A DNA stretch of 64,000 bases from Marasmius tenuissimus (taxonomy: Eukaryota; Basidiomycota; Agaricomycetes; Agaricales; Marasmiaceae). How positions within the stretch are numbered: the first letter of the stretch is position 1; each line of letters begins with the position of its first letter. Shown piece after piece: positions 23,455 to 35,400 of the stretch. The position numbers and the translations under genes were made by a program. The DNA lies in the NCBI GenBank assembly GCA_029532415.1, contig JAQOTA010000064.1, positions 248,001 through 312,000 of the forward strand. Direction: 5' to 3'. The notes beneath the pieces are model-generated. The model saw only the letters and a program-made list of their open reading frames with translations. It did no database searches and was not told the DNA's origin.

Positions 23455-24652
23455 ATGAACTCCAACTCCAGAGACCTCCAATTTACGATCTGTCTAACCG
23501 CAATCATTTGCGCCTTGCCCACTATTTTTTTCACGGCATCCCGTCTGTGGATTCGCCGATCACATTACTGGGCAGACGACCTCTTCGCACTGCTCGCCGT
23601 ACTGGCCTCCTTCCTCGGATGGGCTACCACATTCGTCCACGTCACATTCACTCCCGATAACTCAACAGTGAATCAGCAAGCAATGGTAGCAGCTTACTAC
23701 CTCCTAGCTTCCTCGTACTACGGTATTCTGTGGTTCTCCAGGTTGAGCATGCTTTTCGCAGTTATCCGAATCCATCCAGAGTACAAGTCTAACACCAGGA
23801 AATTTTTGTATTTTGCCTCGGGGGCATTCTTCATCATTTTTGTCGTCCTTGTATGTCAAATCTTTTGGGTATGTGAACCTAGAAATGCTATAACAAGGTG
23901 GAAGGAGATGGAGAAACCCCAGTGTCTCCCAACAAAGGAGATTGCGATTTTGAGTCTCGTTGGTGCGTTTGATCGATTATTCGACATCAGTGACCCACTG
24001 CTAATCCTCAACCCGCTCAGCTGACATCTCATCGGACATGGTCCTCGTTTTCATTCCCCTCCGCCTCATCCAAACCCTCTCCTCCCGCTCCCTTCGTCGC
24101 CGACTGACATGGATCTTCTCAACGGCTATCATCACGACAGCTGCATCCATTCCTCACGCAGTCTTCATCATCATGGGAATGGGGCCCGAGCAGATCCTCT
24201 CTGGGTATGTACAAGCGTCCGTAGCGCTAGTCGTGAGCAATCTCCCAGTGGTGGCTACGAAGGTGATCCAGAAGTTGGCAGAGAGAGCGACGGGTTTCGG
24301 AGGAAGATCAAAGTGCACCTCCGTCCAGCTCGCCTCAATCTCAGTTTCGGCAGGACGGGAAACAGGAGATATGGAAAGAAGTGGGAGTCGACTAAGTGGG
24401 GTGGAGAGTCCTAATAATAGTGCACAAGAGACTGATATGGCGAGGGGATCGGATTGTACGGCCGCAACGAGAAGCTGGCTCAGATGGGACCGGGATCTTC
24501 AAGACGAGGACTCTCCCTCGCCGTCTCGGTCTAAGATTAGACGGCCATTTACAATCGACCTCGGCAATATAACGCCTCATCGCAAGGAGACAGATTCGTC
24601 TCTTGGATACCCGTCATCGTTTTCGGAACGCCTAGTTGCTACCAGAAGTTGA
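23455..24652 (+). CDS. Rhodopsin-domain-like seven-helix membrane protein (copy 1)
   Basis: Exon 1 (23455-23962) and exon 2 (24021-24652) join LVA to DISSDMVLVFIPL, removing a 58-nt intron (GTGCGT ... CTCAG). About seven membrane helices are visible. Motifs include RLWIRRSHYWADDLFALLA (Arg-rich loop then DD, as in fungal integral-membrane rhodopsin-domain proteins), WFSRLSMLFAVIRIHPEY, VCEPRN...RWKEMEKPQC with conserved cysteines, and RRRLTWIFSTAIITTAASIP. The cytosolic tail is long, Ser/Arg-rich and hydrophilic. The role is unknown: there is no obvious retinal lysine motif, so this is not a light-driven opsin. A paralogue lies at 43847-45076 with the intron at the same place. Confidence 0.8.
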
Positions 24653-25032
24653 TTAATTCGGTTTGGCCTCCATCTGTACGAGTGTGTGGTGATTCTGTAT
24701 GTAACCTCATAATTAGATCACTACAACTTGTGAGCAATACAAGCTCTCAGTGCAAGTTTACTTGCTACTATCGCTCTCCTCCTTAGCCATAGCGGCAAGT
24801 TTTTCCGTGCTTCGGTCTGTAATGAGGCGGTAACATCAGGAAAACGGTCCAGAGGTAACTTACGGTAAATTCTCACGGTTGCTTATAGTTTATTGATTTT
24901 AGGATAATTTACAGCAATTTACTCGAAATTGTCAGTGCCAATTACAGTGCCATCCGAGGCGCAATTCACACAAATATTCAGCATCATACAAATTTGTATT
25001 TCTAGCTTTTAGTTGACAAGAACTTTCATACA

Positions 25033-28000
25033 TCAGTGGACAGAGAAGAATGTACGGAGGTCTTTGTAGGGACTCATGTAAAATGTATCGCACTTGTCAA
25101 GTACGGTCTCGCTCTCCCATTCGGCCAATGCTGCAGGGTCCCACTTTGGATAGAGATGGACACTTTGTTTGATCAAGTTGAGGGGAAGCACCGAAACCAA
25201 TGGGAAATCTCCACGGGCTTCTTTCTTGATCTTGTATAAGTGTGAGTGCAGCTCGGGGTTTCGGACGAAGTTTGAGAACCATTCAACATATGCGAGATGT
25301 TTTGGTGGTGGCAGGTTTGACGGAAGGATCAGGTCGAGATTTGTGGATGGCAAAGAGAATATAACACGAACACGTCCGAGTCGAAGTCCAGAACCTGCGA
25401 TGCAGCTAGAGTCAGCGGTTCTTGATGAACTCAGAGTAAAATACAGCTTGAAGCGCGACTCACCATGCAATCCTGCTGCCCGGTGTTCACCAACCTCTCG
25501 GACCTTGATTAGAGCGGCATCAAATCGTGCAACCTTGGATAAGTTCCCGGTGCGAGACCATTGACTTGGATAGGCATGGATTGAGTCCAATGTCTCCGAC
25601 CCGTCTCCATCAACGCCTTCAGAGCGGATGAATTTTACCTTGTGAAAGACGGGAATGCCTCGGAAGGGTACGACAACGTCGTGGGCCCGTTCGTCGACTT
25701 GGCGCGGAGTATAGTTTGGAAACCTATATTGGATAATGAACCGCGCGAGGGCGGTCGTAAATAATGTAGCACCGTATCCGCGATTCACATCCTCAAGTGT
25801 TTTGATAGGCACTGACTCAACAGTGGGGAAGTTGGTCATCTTCTGAATGTAAGTTGGATAGAGATCCTCGAAACTAACACGAGGAGGCTGTTGTTCGGCT
25901 GAGAGAGATTGTTGGACTTCCGAGGTCCCGGGTGGAATAGGAACATGGGTGGTTGTTGACATAGTATTAGCTGGCAAATTCTTCAGATATCAGAGTTGTC
26001 ACCAGCTGAGAGACTGAAGAACTCACCGCACTGATCATTGGCTTGACTCTCACACCACTCATGGAAGTTCCGATGAAATAATACCTTCTCTCGACGTTCC
26101 AACCATCGGGTCATTTGAATGAATTCGTCTTTATGGTTGGTAGCACGGTAGGCATCCTTTGCAAGGTCGATGTGAAGGCGTTCCGTTGCCTCGGTGCTGT
26201 AGTTATCTGTTGTTCCATAGAGCTTGATGGCACGAACATAGTGGCACAGTGAATGGAGCTTCGGGATGTTGAAATCGTCTCGGACACCTAACTCGAGGAA
26301 AATGTGTTTGTTGTGATGAAAATCTGCTAACACAAGCTCCATTTTTTGTAGTGTCTCCTCAGTGTGTAGGGGGTAGCGAGCGTAATAGAGGAAATCAAGA
26401 AGTGATCGGGTGGCAGAAATAAGGGCACCAGAAGAGTGTCCATTGGGAAGGTGAACATCAGTTACGATGCTCAGTAAAAATGCAGACATCTGTTTGTGCT
26501 CCGTGCCACTGACTCGGGAGAGGGATGTGATGCCTTTGCGGAAGACGCGGATTCCATGATTAGGGGGAAGGCGTGATACCCGAGCGTCTATGTCTTCCTC
26601 GCCACATATATCAGTTATCCACCCGATCAAATGCTTAATAACACCTTGATAGAGTTGGTGTAGGACGTCGGGGGTGATGGATCGGAAAATGTTAGTGTAA
26701 GGAAGGTCCTCCCAGAATGGATGCTGTACGGGCTTGATATTTGCCTCACGGCACTTCGTCGTCCAAACATCTGTACCGACAAAGGTCATAGCCTCCAATG
26801 CAGTCTCTGCATTGCGAAAAGGATGAGAGCATGGATAGTTACCCAGCTCATCGGCAGGGGTTTCGCAAATTGGAGATGTTCCGGAGTATGTGCAAGTGAC
26901 CAGAACGTGCTCCGGGTAGTCACCAACATAGGCACAGAGAATGGGGTGGCATCGGCGTCGTACTCCGTCTCCACTGGCCAGGACAACTCCATCCAGTCCA
27001 GCTGATTTCAACGGAGCGAGAATGTTGGACATGCATGCATGGAAAAGGTTGGCGACTGCTCGGCGGCGTGCTGCTTTGTTTTTGATATGCTTGAGATTCG
27101 AGGTAGGAAGATACCCTACAAGAATTTGACCCTGTTTCGAGGGCTTGCGGCGAACATCCTTGGGAAGGTTCCCAATAGTTAGATAAACTGGGTACGCAGC
27201 TTTATTGCGAAAGAGCGTAATCTGAGTTTTGTCGGTAGAGAGAATCACCGGAACGACAGTGGCGCCCGGCTTCTCTGTTTCAACAGCTTTCTGGCGCAGT
27301 TTTAGCACTGAGAGTCGGAAACCAAAGGGCTGAAAGAGTCACCTGCGTTGCCCACCACCATGTCCCTGTATGTAGATCATGGTAAACCCGTGTAGTCTTG
27401 TTGGCATCGGTATAGTGCCGTTCGGTAGGAAGGACAGATATTGAGTGTGGGCTGGATCTCCATAAAGGGAAGCGATGCATTTGAGGACATCGCGCTTGTA
27501 CAAGTCGAATGACTTCCCCTTGATGGTGACTTCTTCACGCACAAACTCAGGGCGATGGGCAGGAATTTGGGCATCGATAATCTTATTCAGCTCCTTCGCA
27601 TTCTTGTACGACAAATCAAGAGCGTCAGCCACCTATTATAGGAGATCAGACCAGATAACAATACAAGTATTGGGCAGAACTCACTCCGTCTATTGCGAGG
27701 AGATCGTCAAATGCTGTAGAGGTCGATCCGCGGGTTTTTGCCCATAAAGCAATCTTCCAATCCATGTATGAGTGGAATGGTGCATGCAGATTCTTTTCTG
27801 AGGCACAAACAACCTTAGCATAGTCCTCGTATTTTAGTCCCCCTTGATACTCTATGTCCAACGGAGCTGAAGTGACTGCGCCAGCGTGAGTACTATTGAA
27901 GGTTGAGATATAGAATCGATCTCGGGGATCATTGTTAGACTGTTGGGATGTCGCCGCTGTGGTTTCGCATGGCGTTGTTTGACTAAGGGGGTCCGTTGGC

Positions 28001-28314
28001 GGGTCCACAGCATGATCAATGTCCATCGGACTATCTGCACGGAGGCTTGGGGAACGGACATGAGTCAGCAGTGGTGTACGTGCTCCGCTATTGTTAGAGA
28101 GGGTCGTCGGAGCTCCATCGCCTTGATTTAAGCTAAATGGAGAACCTGCTGTTGCCCTGGCCAGTTGCCGATTTTGCCTTTCCGTCTGAATGTAAGGTAT
28201 TTCTGCCTCACGGCACTCTGATACAGCAGTCTTGCGGAAATGCTGAGTGAGGTCACTCAGACGCCCAAAAGAGCGATTACAGTTGGGGCAGGAAAAAGAA
28301 GAGGAGGGTTGCAT
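25033..28314 (-). CDS. Plavaka-type KDZ transposase
   Basis: There are at least four exons: 28314 to about 27660, 27632 to about 27345, about 27308 to 26030, and about 25977 to 25033. The N-terminus (MQPSSSFSCPNCNRSFGRLS) is a C2H2-like finger (CPNC...QH...). It is followed by GLKYEDYAKVVCASEKN and FDLYKRDVLKCIASLYGDP. The core has DKTQITLFRNKAAYPVYLTI, SITPDVLHQLYQGVIKHLI and FNIPKLHSLCHYVRAIKLYG, then TEATERLHIDLAKDAYRATN and the tail FHRNFHEWCESQ. All are characteristic of Plavaka transposases of Agaricomycetes. The last exon (SFEDLYPTYIQKMTNFPTVE ... YMSPYKDL) is also typical. No internal stop was found in these blocks, so it may be active or recently so. It catalyses excision and insertion of the host element. 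Confidence 0.88.
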
Positions 28315-28566
28315 TGCAGGGAGGATGAGAATACAACAAGGGCTATGGTTGTGGTTGGCAGGAAAAAGGAGAACTGACAGCCCTGAATTGCTAATAACAG
28401 AATTCTAGCCTAAGACAAAAATGGTCAACATTATTGAGCAAGGATGCAACTAAAAAGACTTGCCTCTGTTTGCTAAGCAGTCTTTCCCCCCATTCCTACC
28501 TTACTCTTCCCCCCAGCCCGCGACCTGTTCTTTTTTTTTGTCCTCCGATAAATCATCTCCCACTTA

Positions 28567-31500
28567 AGGTAGGGGCGGTCCATATCGCGCGAACGTCACG
28601 TGCCGTGACTTTCTGTGACCTTCCGCTTTCCTAACCTGGATATGAGCTCTTCTTTTCCTCGCACTTCTCGTTTGAAAGCACCGCGCATCTTGAGAGTACG
28701 ATGTTTTCATTAATAGAGGCAGAGGAGTCTCTCGGTCCAATTTCTACGGGTTTCGTGCATTTTCCAGTGACTAGATACGGTTTTATCGTAAATTTAGCCA
28801 CTTTTGAGCTGTTTTTAGGCAGTCCTTCGACATATATACAATAAAGATACATTCTCATGCAATGTTCTCCCTCTCTAACTCCTCGAGAATACCTTCAGGC
28901 AGTATCCGATGACCCCGGTACTTGCGGGTAGCCCATGCGGCCTGGCGACCGTTGAGTCCACGGACATATGCGTCCATAAAACGGAACGATCGCATTGTAA
29001 ATCTGATTGAGAGTTCATATTTAACTTGAATCAATATAAACCAAGAAGAAACACTTACTTCCGAATGCTCTCTTCAGGAACTTTCTCCAGCGCAAGCTTC
29101 ACATTGTCCTCCAAATCCTTCTTGAGGCTCGATGGTGGGTTGAGACGGTAGATCCTCTTTGCATATCCCCAGCATTGCTCGATGGGATTGAGCTCTGGGT
29201 GGAACTTTGGAAGGAAAATGAATTGATGGCCGCGCTGCGTGATTGATGTTTCGAGAAGGGAAGGAACATTCTTGAAGTCCGGCTGGTTGTACAAGATGCG
29301 ACGGCAACAGCAAGTATTTGAGTCCGGGTCCTCACACTTGAACCCTTCACACTCATACCGCTTGTTCTTTGCCTCCTGTTCACTCTGAAACACTCCTCGT
29401 TCCAAGAGAATCATGGCCATGCCCTTGAACAAACCCTTTTTCGGGCCATCTTCAAAGTACAAAGACTGCTGCGTGCCATCTGCAAACTTCCCATCGGCCA
29501 TTGGAACATTGTATGTCTTTGGTTTTGTGGTTCCCTCCTCCAATACATTGCGGCCTCGACCATCCTTCACATTCTTCTTCACATACCACTCCTTCGTAGA
29601 CTTTGGCATTTTCCTTGCAGACAATGCATCATCCGCTCGCTTCTGGTGGGTTTTGGCATTGTCATAGATGAGAACATGATCATACTCGGGATAATCAGAG
29701 GCAAGGATATCCATTGCTGCATTCGCCTGAGCAATAATGTCGTCGCTGTCGAAATAGCCGTCTTTGCCATCTCCAGGGAACATATACTCCCGCGCACTAC
29801 GTTTCTTGTCTTTTGACTTCAAAAAGCCAAAATCAGCAGAAACAAAGTCCGCAACCATGTAAGAGCAGCCATCACCTTTCGCATAAGGTGTGGCTGACTC
29901 ATCCTTCAGGTACCAGTAGCGATGGCGCCGGTCATGAGCATAGAAGATGGATTCGTCGTGGAACCAGAAGATGACACGTCTCCCCTGCGGTTGATTGAGT
30001 GGATTCCCGTCCCGATCATACCATTGGACTTGGTCTTTGAGCCCCATCAGCTTGGGGATGTAGACCTTGTCACGGTAATAAACCACATCCTCCCGCTCGT
30101 GACCATCAGCATACTGACCCTTCTTTGCCTCTGCAAACCGGTACCCAAGCTCGTGCAAATAAATCCGACACGTACGGATGGTAGGAGCTTTTGTAATGCC
30201 ATGACGCTCCATCACGTCGGGTTGAGCAAGGTAGTCAGCAAGCTTCTGTGCTGTGATCTCCTTTCCAAGGGACTGAAGAAATATCTTGACCTCCAGCAGC
30301 AGGGACTCGTCGTCCATGAGGGAAGTATTCCACTCGCCGTAAGGGTTAGAGGGAATGATCCGATTTTCAATGAATAGACGAGCTGAACGGCAGATCCACC
30401 GGGCACAGTATTCGCCACGTTTAACTGCAACTGCAGCCTGACGTGCAGAGAGCCGCCAATATCCATAGGTGACGGAGTTGAGATCGGTGTACATGTTGAA
30501 AAAGGAGAAGAGGATGTCGAGGCGTGCACGTACGTAGGGATCAAGATTGTCTTTTGAGAACATTAAGTAGCCAGGCCCACTCTTCCGAGGCTCACGTATG
30601 ATCTTTGTGAGATCAGCAAGAGCGGTGAGAGCTCTGTCTACTGGAGGTGCCTGACGCTGTTTTCCACCCGGAGGATGTGTTCTCGGGGCTGAGTCCTCAA
30701 GCTCAATATTGTCAGACTCGGGATCTGGATCATCATCAAAACAATAAAAGTCCTCATCATCAACCACAAGAGGCTCCTTCAATTGCCGGATGTGTTCCTC
30801 AATAACACGGTTCTGGACTTGAAGACCAAAATTTAGTGGCGTTGAACTCAAAAACTTGGTTTACTCACATCTCCGGAATGCCCGATCCCTTTGGTATTCA
30901 ATCTCATCTTCGTCCAAGACTTCCTCTACCGTCACCCTATGTGCAGTAGGGTTGGCCTTTGCAGGGGTATCCTGTAGAGGCTTATGACTGGTGCGGAATG
31001 TAACTGATGCAGTCCGGGATGGTGCTTTCGGAGTTTCGAGTTTTTCGGCCAGCTGAAATTGATGAAAACTGGAGGTTTGCGGAGGTGCCGGACGGGTAGG
31101 TGTGGTGGGAGCAGTCGGTGGTGCATGGTCTGAATCCGAGTCTTGCTCGTTGGGATGGTTTGGCCTTTCCTGGTAGTGGAACTCTATTGAGAAGCTGGCC
31201 ATATTGATGGCATCAAAGATCTACTGACATTCTCTGCATTTTCACCGTGTCTAGTGCGTTTTCGGCATGGAGTCCGTATGGAACTCCCTCTTCCACGAAG
31301 ATTCTGTGCACGCGAACGATGTGCGCGCGGTTTTCTGGGCATTTCAGTGGGTGTTAGAAGTCAAAAAGTGCAATTGTCGTCATTGTGGGTCCCAATTCTG
31401 AACATCAAAGTGTATCTCCACAATGACATAATGGATTTTCTCCAAAGTTTTACTCTCATCAGGTCAAGCAAAGAAATATCCTTAATCTGTCGTATCCTTA

Positions 31501-31614
31501 AGTCCCAAAATACACTACGGGACTAACTACAGGCCAGAAAGCATCTCCTCCGCCCAAAAAGGCAAGTCACACTTGGGCCACGTGACGTTCGCGCGATATG
31601 GACCGCCCCTACCT
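28567..31614 (-). mobile_element. Tc1/mariner-like DNA transposon nested in the KDZ element
   Basis: The element is 3048 bp with 36-bp perfect terminal inverted repeats (AGGTAGGGGCGGTCCATATC at 28567 and its mirror ending at 31614, continuing GCGCGAACGTCACGTG). It is flanked by TA on both sides (28565-28566 and 31615-31616). The perfect repeats and intact transposase indicate recent insertion into the KDZ element. Confidence 0.93.
28855..31202 (-). CDS. Tc1/mariner-like DDE transposase
   Basis: There are three exons. Exon 1 starts at ATG 31202 (MASFSIEFHYQERPNHPNEQ) and ends FRR. A short intron (GTGAGTAAACC ... CTTCAAG) joins FQNRVIEEHIRQLKEP. The main exon contains a helix-turn-helix-like region (KEITAQKLADYLAQPDVM ... 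TIRTCRIYLHELGY), then the catalytic core: VIFWFHDESIFYAHD (first Asp), HVLIYDNAKTHQK (second Asp), and FLPKFHPELNPIEQCWGYAK (Glu). The last intron (AA|GTAAGT ... CAATCAG) adds MRSFRFMDAYVRGLNGRQAA and ends at 28855. Tc1/mariner-type DDE endonucleases are usually 300-400 residues. This one is near 770, like other large fungal members. No lesion was seen. Confidence 0.9.
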
Positions 31615-32024
31615 TATGTCGGAAAAATCCTGCCGGTTTGATAAGGACTGATGAGGGCCGTAAGGCTCGATAAGATAACATTCAATATAAGCGCTTACCA
31701 TAAATGGGGACTTATCACAAGAGGTGGGTAGGGTCGACAGATCCCTCAACCACTTCAGAATTATTGCATGACATCCTACTACATGTATACTAGGACAACT
31801 ACTGACGACTTACTTTGACTTCCTGACCTGTTTTAGTACCTTGGGATATGTTTTTGTATGCTGGCAGTACACTTATGAGGCCTTGTGGGCACTTGCAAGG
31901 TGGAGGCAATTCCATCAATTACGGCGCCGAATGCATTATGGAGCCTTACGGATCAAATCAGCCCTTGTAAGCGGTCAGGAGGGCCGTCGGCATTACAAGG
32001 CGGCCAACAAATTTCCGACATACA

Positions 32025-34524
32025 ATGACGGGTACCAGCCGTATTGGGCGTAAATCACAAGTTGACCTGCCACCGGGGGAGACACAGACCGAGTCAGTCT
32101 CCATAGCTCCTGAAGCTGAACCGAAAGCCGGGGCGGCGGTGAATAGTACCAGTGAGTAGGTACGCTATACTCACCATTGTGCGCTCACATCTTGTGGCCC
32201 TTCAGGTAGACGTCAAACCAAGGACAGTGCTTCGAAAGCTTGGGCGTCAATGGTCCCGCAACCAAGAGGTACCAAAACCAAAAAGGGCGATGGTGAGAAT
32301 TCTTATTGGAATATGGATCGTGGTACTCACCTCTGTTTCTGGCCATCAAGCAACATCTCCCAATGCTACCAGCCGGAAGCGTGGTGCTGAGGAGGCGCCT
32401 GAAGGTCAAGGACACCCAACAAAAAAGAAGACGCCGGTCAAGCCAAAGATGTCTGCTCCCGTATCTGGCGCAAAACCGAAGACAAAAGTAAAGCTGAAAT
32501 CCACCACCGAGACAGTAGCGACGGTCACAAGTACCCAATCCCGGGTTAGTGCCCCTCTCAGCACCTTGCCCTCTCCTCGAGGCAAAGCGCCAGAGATCGG
32601 AGACGATGAGGAGGAATCTGACCAAGGTGAGTCAAGTTAATCCATAGTTTTATCATGAGTCGACAACTGAAGTTACCGAACCAATCCCAAACTCGTAGAA
32701 AATGTGGCGGTAGTTCCCCCAAGAGCCAGAAGGAACGTGACCAAGCATGTCGTTCCAGAGGAAGCCGACGAAGATATAATGATCGATGAAGAGCTCAGTG
32801 AGGCCAAAGATGAAGAGGAGGACAATGTCAACGGAGTCGATGTCGATGTCGATGAGGTTGATCATCCAAACGACGACGACGACGCGACAAGGCTGTTTGA
32901 TGATGAGGTAAGCAATTACCTCAATTAGGTCAAAGTTCTCACCACTCATATCTTCGACCTTTGCGAGGCACCACGGTTCACCACTGCCTCTCCTCAACGT
33001 TCTCGACCACCACCAAGTGTCACCCCCAGTCCAGAGCAGCTCACGCAAGCTCAAGAGCTCTCAACCGGTAGCCACCCCCTCAACGCAGACCCCAATTTCA
33101 CGCAAGAATACGAGGTGGAGGATACCGAAGCACCACCTCATGGTGTTGATAAGGAAAACAACACTGCACGGCCGCTAATGGGAGCTAGGGCACAGAAACT
33201 AGCAGAGGAGGTACGGCCGCTAAGCTATGCTTCTACTCGAAATACTCATTGGCTTCAAGCGTCCAGCAATTCTTGGATCCATCTCAAACTCGTCAATTGC
33301 CAACCCACCTCCCTCACCGGCAACTCCTCCAGCTCTTGTGGACATCATTCTACAGGACTCAGAGGCGGCTAATCAGCCCTGGAAAGAACGTACCAATATT
33401 GTCCTTGCGACTGGATCATCCGGCAAAACTGTCAAGTCCTATTTCAACCTCACTGCGCAGAATACCGCTATCCAAGAAGTCATTCGAGAAGCCATCATCA
33501 AAGCGTTCAAAACCACCATTCTCGAGTCGAAAATCAACCCATTCTCGGCAAACGGTCTCACCTTGATATCTAGGAGAGGACTTATTGAAGCTGCGGATGT
33601 CAAATTTGGAGGGGAGAATGACATTGCTCATCGTTTGGAAGCTGGAGGCTGGAGCTCGTATACCTCCCCGTTGACTGGATATGTAAGCTACATCTTTTTT
33701 TCTATGACTCCATTGTTATTACTCACTTCTTTGCCTGACAGACATCGCACCGAGTCCGGATGCTCCTTACAGACCTCAAAAGCGAGTCTTCCGCAGTCAT
33801 CAAAGCCAGCCTGGGGCTCGAGCACACGGAAGATGGGAGAACTTTGGCAAAGAAGCTTTCGGAATTGAATAGCTACATCTACCCCTTCGAGGTGCGAGGT
33901 TTCTTCATCCTTCGCTCGAGATCACATGCACATGTTACTAACACAATACCTCTCCCTGTACCGCAGACTACTGTTTTCAATACTATCATATGTGAACGTT
34001 CGGCACCTTTCCGCAATCCCGCTATCAAAAAGGCAATCAATGCAGCGTTTTTTAGCAAGAACAGTCGGCCCTACCAGTCCATCAGGTCATCCGAGAACGA
34101 CTTCAGGTCTTCTGATACAGAGAAACCGCTTGAACGAGAGCTCCCGAAGACATTGATTGCATTTACGTGTGTTATGGTAGGTGTCCATATCGCTGAGCAT
34201 GCTCACCCTACTTATCTTCGGAAGATCTACAATGTTCTGCAAGGCCACCAAATGAATAGTCCCGTAGCCTTCGGTTCCTCGGGTCTCCATGAGGCAACTT
34301 ACAGTACCATTCTCGCGCTTCTCAACGAGTATGAGACACGACGTCCAGACAAGTATCATTCTCTGATGCATGATTTGTACAACGCGGCGGTGTGAGTGGC
34401 TTTCATATTGAGGACCAGCACCCACTAACAAGTTGTCCCTTTGCGCAGCGGAAGCCTACCACTCGCAACCAACCCCAATCATGAGGAGATGATAGCATCT
34501 GTTGCATGGGACGCCATCGCCTGA
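32025..34524 (+). CDS. DUF6532-like protein carried by the KDZ transposon
   Basis: The gene has many exons from ATG 32025 (MTGTSRIGRKSQVDLPPGET). The first half is disordered, basic then acidic (KKKTPVKPKMSAPVSGAKPK; EELSEAKDEEEDNVNGVDVD), as in nuclear proteins. The second half is structured: VIREAIIKAFKTTILE, SHRVRMLLTDLKSES, FNTIICERSAPFRNPAIKKA, FTCVMVGVHIAEHAHP, and HEATYSTILALLNEYETRRP. It ends at 34524 after a short last exon. The arrangement of a disordered N-terminus plus a C-terminal alpha-helical domain matches DUF6532 proteins that I recall accompanying Plavaka elements. The role is unknown, possibly regulatory or structural for transposition. Exon joints in the acidic part are approximate. 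Confidence 0.65.
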
Positions 34525-34944
34525 TACGTTCTCTTATCCATTACTTACTGTACATAAATTGCCATTGTATTATGACAAGTGTCTACAATACAACTCTCTG
34601 TAATCCCTGCATACTCCTGCCCACCCTAGAACCAATGTGAAAGTATGACGAGTTGCTTGAACTTGCATGGTAAGTTATTGATAATTTATCGAATTGCGTC
34701 GGGGGCCGGTTAAAGGCGCTGGATTGCACCGATTTAGCGTTCTTACTAAATTATCAAAAATTTACTGAGAATTTACCGTCAGTTCTCGGGGTACCGTTTT
34801 CCTGATGAAGGTGAAGTTGGGATCATCATGCCGACCTTGGAATCAATGATCATTGAACGAGGATATGACCGTACTATAGAGCTTGCAGAGGTGCTTAAAT
34901 AGGTATGTCAAGCATTTAGAACGATTTGCTGCGATGCTGATGAT

Positions 34945-35400
34945 GACGGTGGAGGTGCAAGTGCTCTAGCGCCTAATACACAGCTGGGCGTGAACATTAT
35001 TTTTGCATGAAGATATGCCAGAAAAATATGACGCGTCACAGCTCAGCAAATATTTGGGCTGGAGATAGTCGAAACTGAATTGGATGCCGCATATTTAGCT
35101 TGAAAATACTCACCGGAAAGGTAAGGCGTCATATTTCTGCTTCATATTCCGCATCAAAATAGGTTTTTGCCCCAGCTGTGATAGCCGCTGGTGTTCAGTA
35201 ACGTGACAGATCATGACCTCCGTGACGCAATGCACCTTTCAAATTCAAACCACGACCACGATGAATTCCGGACACAGGCCGCATATCTTACGATTGATGG
35301 TCGAATGTGGCTCTCAAACTCAAGCCTCACATACTGCGATAGAATCACTCGTTTCACGTCCAGAACGAGGAGAATGAACGCGTGTACTTACTTGAGCCTG
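34945..35400. repeat. Decayed dispersed repeat, copy D (interrupted by a MITE)
   Basis: The sequence CTAGCGCCTAATA (up to 34978), continued after the MITE by GCCGCTGGTGTTCAGTAACG (35184 on), matches copies at 46.0 kb (TAGCGCCCAATAGCCGCTGG) and 50.6 kb (TAGCGCCGCAACAGCCGCCG). Downstream, CCACGACCACGA corresponds to ACGACCACAACA of the 50.6-kb copy. The outer limits are uncertain. Confidence 0.6.
34979..35180. mobile_element. Fold-back MITE, CAC...GTG ends, 3-bp TSD ATA
   Basis: The element is 202 bp. Left end is CACAGCTGGGCGTGAAC; right end (reverse complement) is CACAGCTGGGGCAAAAAC. Inner arms share GAAATATGACGC. ATA stands on both sides. Removing the element and one ATA restores continuity with the paralogous repeat copies, so the boundaries are certain to within a base or two. 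Confidence 0.85.

Larger units (their letters stand above)
24834..34807. mobile_element. KDZ-superfamily (Plavaka-type) DNA transposon, about 10 kb, with nested insertion
   Basis: The left end CATCAGGAAAACGGTCC is mirrored by the right end (reverse complement CATCAGGAAAACGGTACC). Both are followed after about 10 bases by GGTAAATTCTCA. Subterminal AATTTAC/GTAAATT words recur in both ends, which suits transposase binding. Inside are the Plavaka transposase (minus) and a DUF6532-like gene (plus), with a Tc1/mariner-like element inserted between them. Without the nested element the transposon is about 6.9 kb. I do not see a clear TSD, so the outer boundary may be off by a few bases. Confidence 0.8.
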
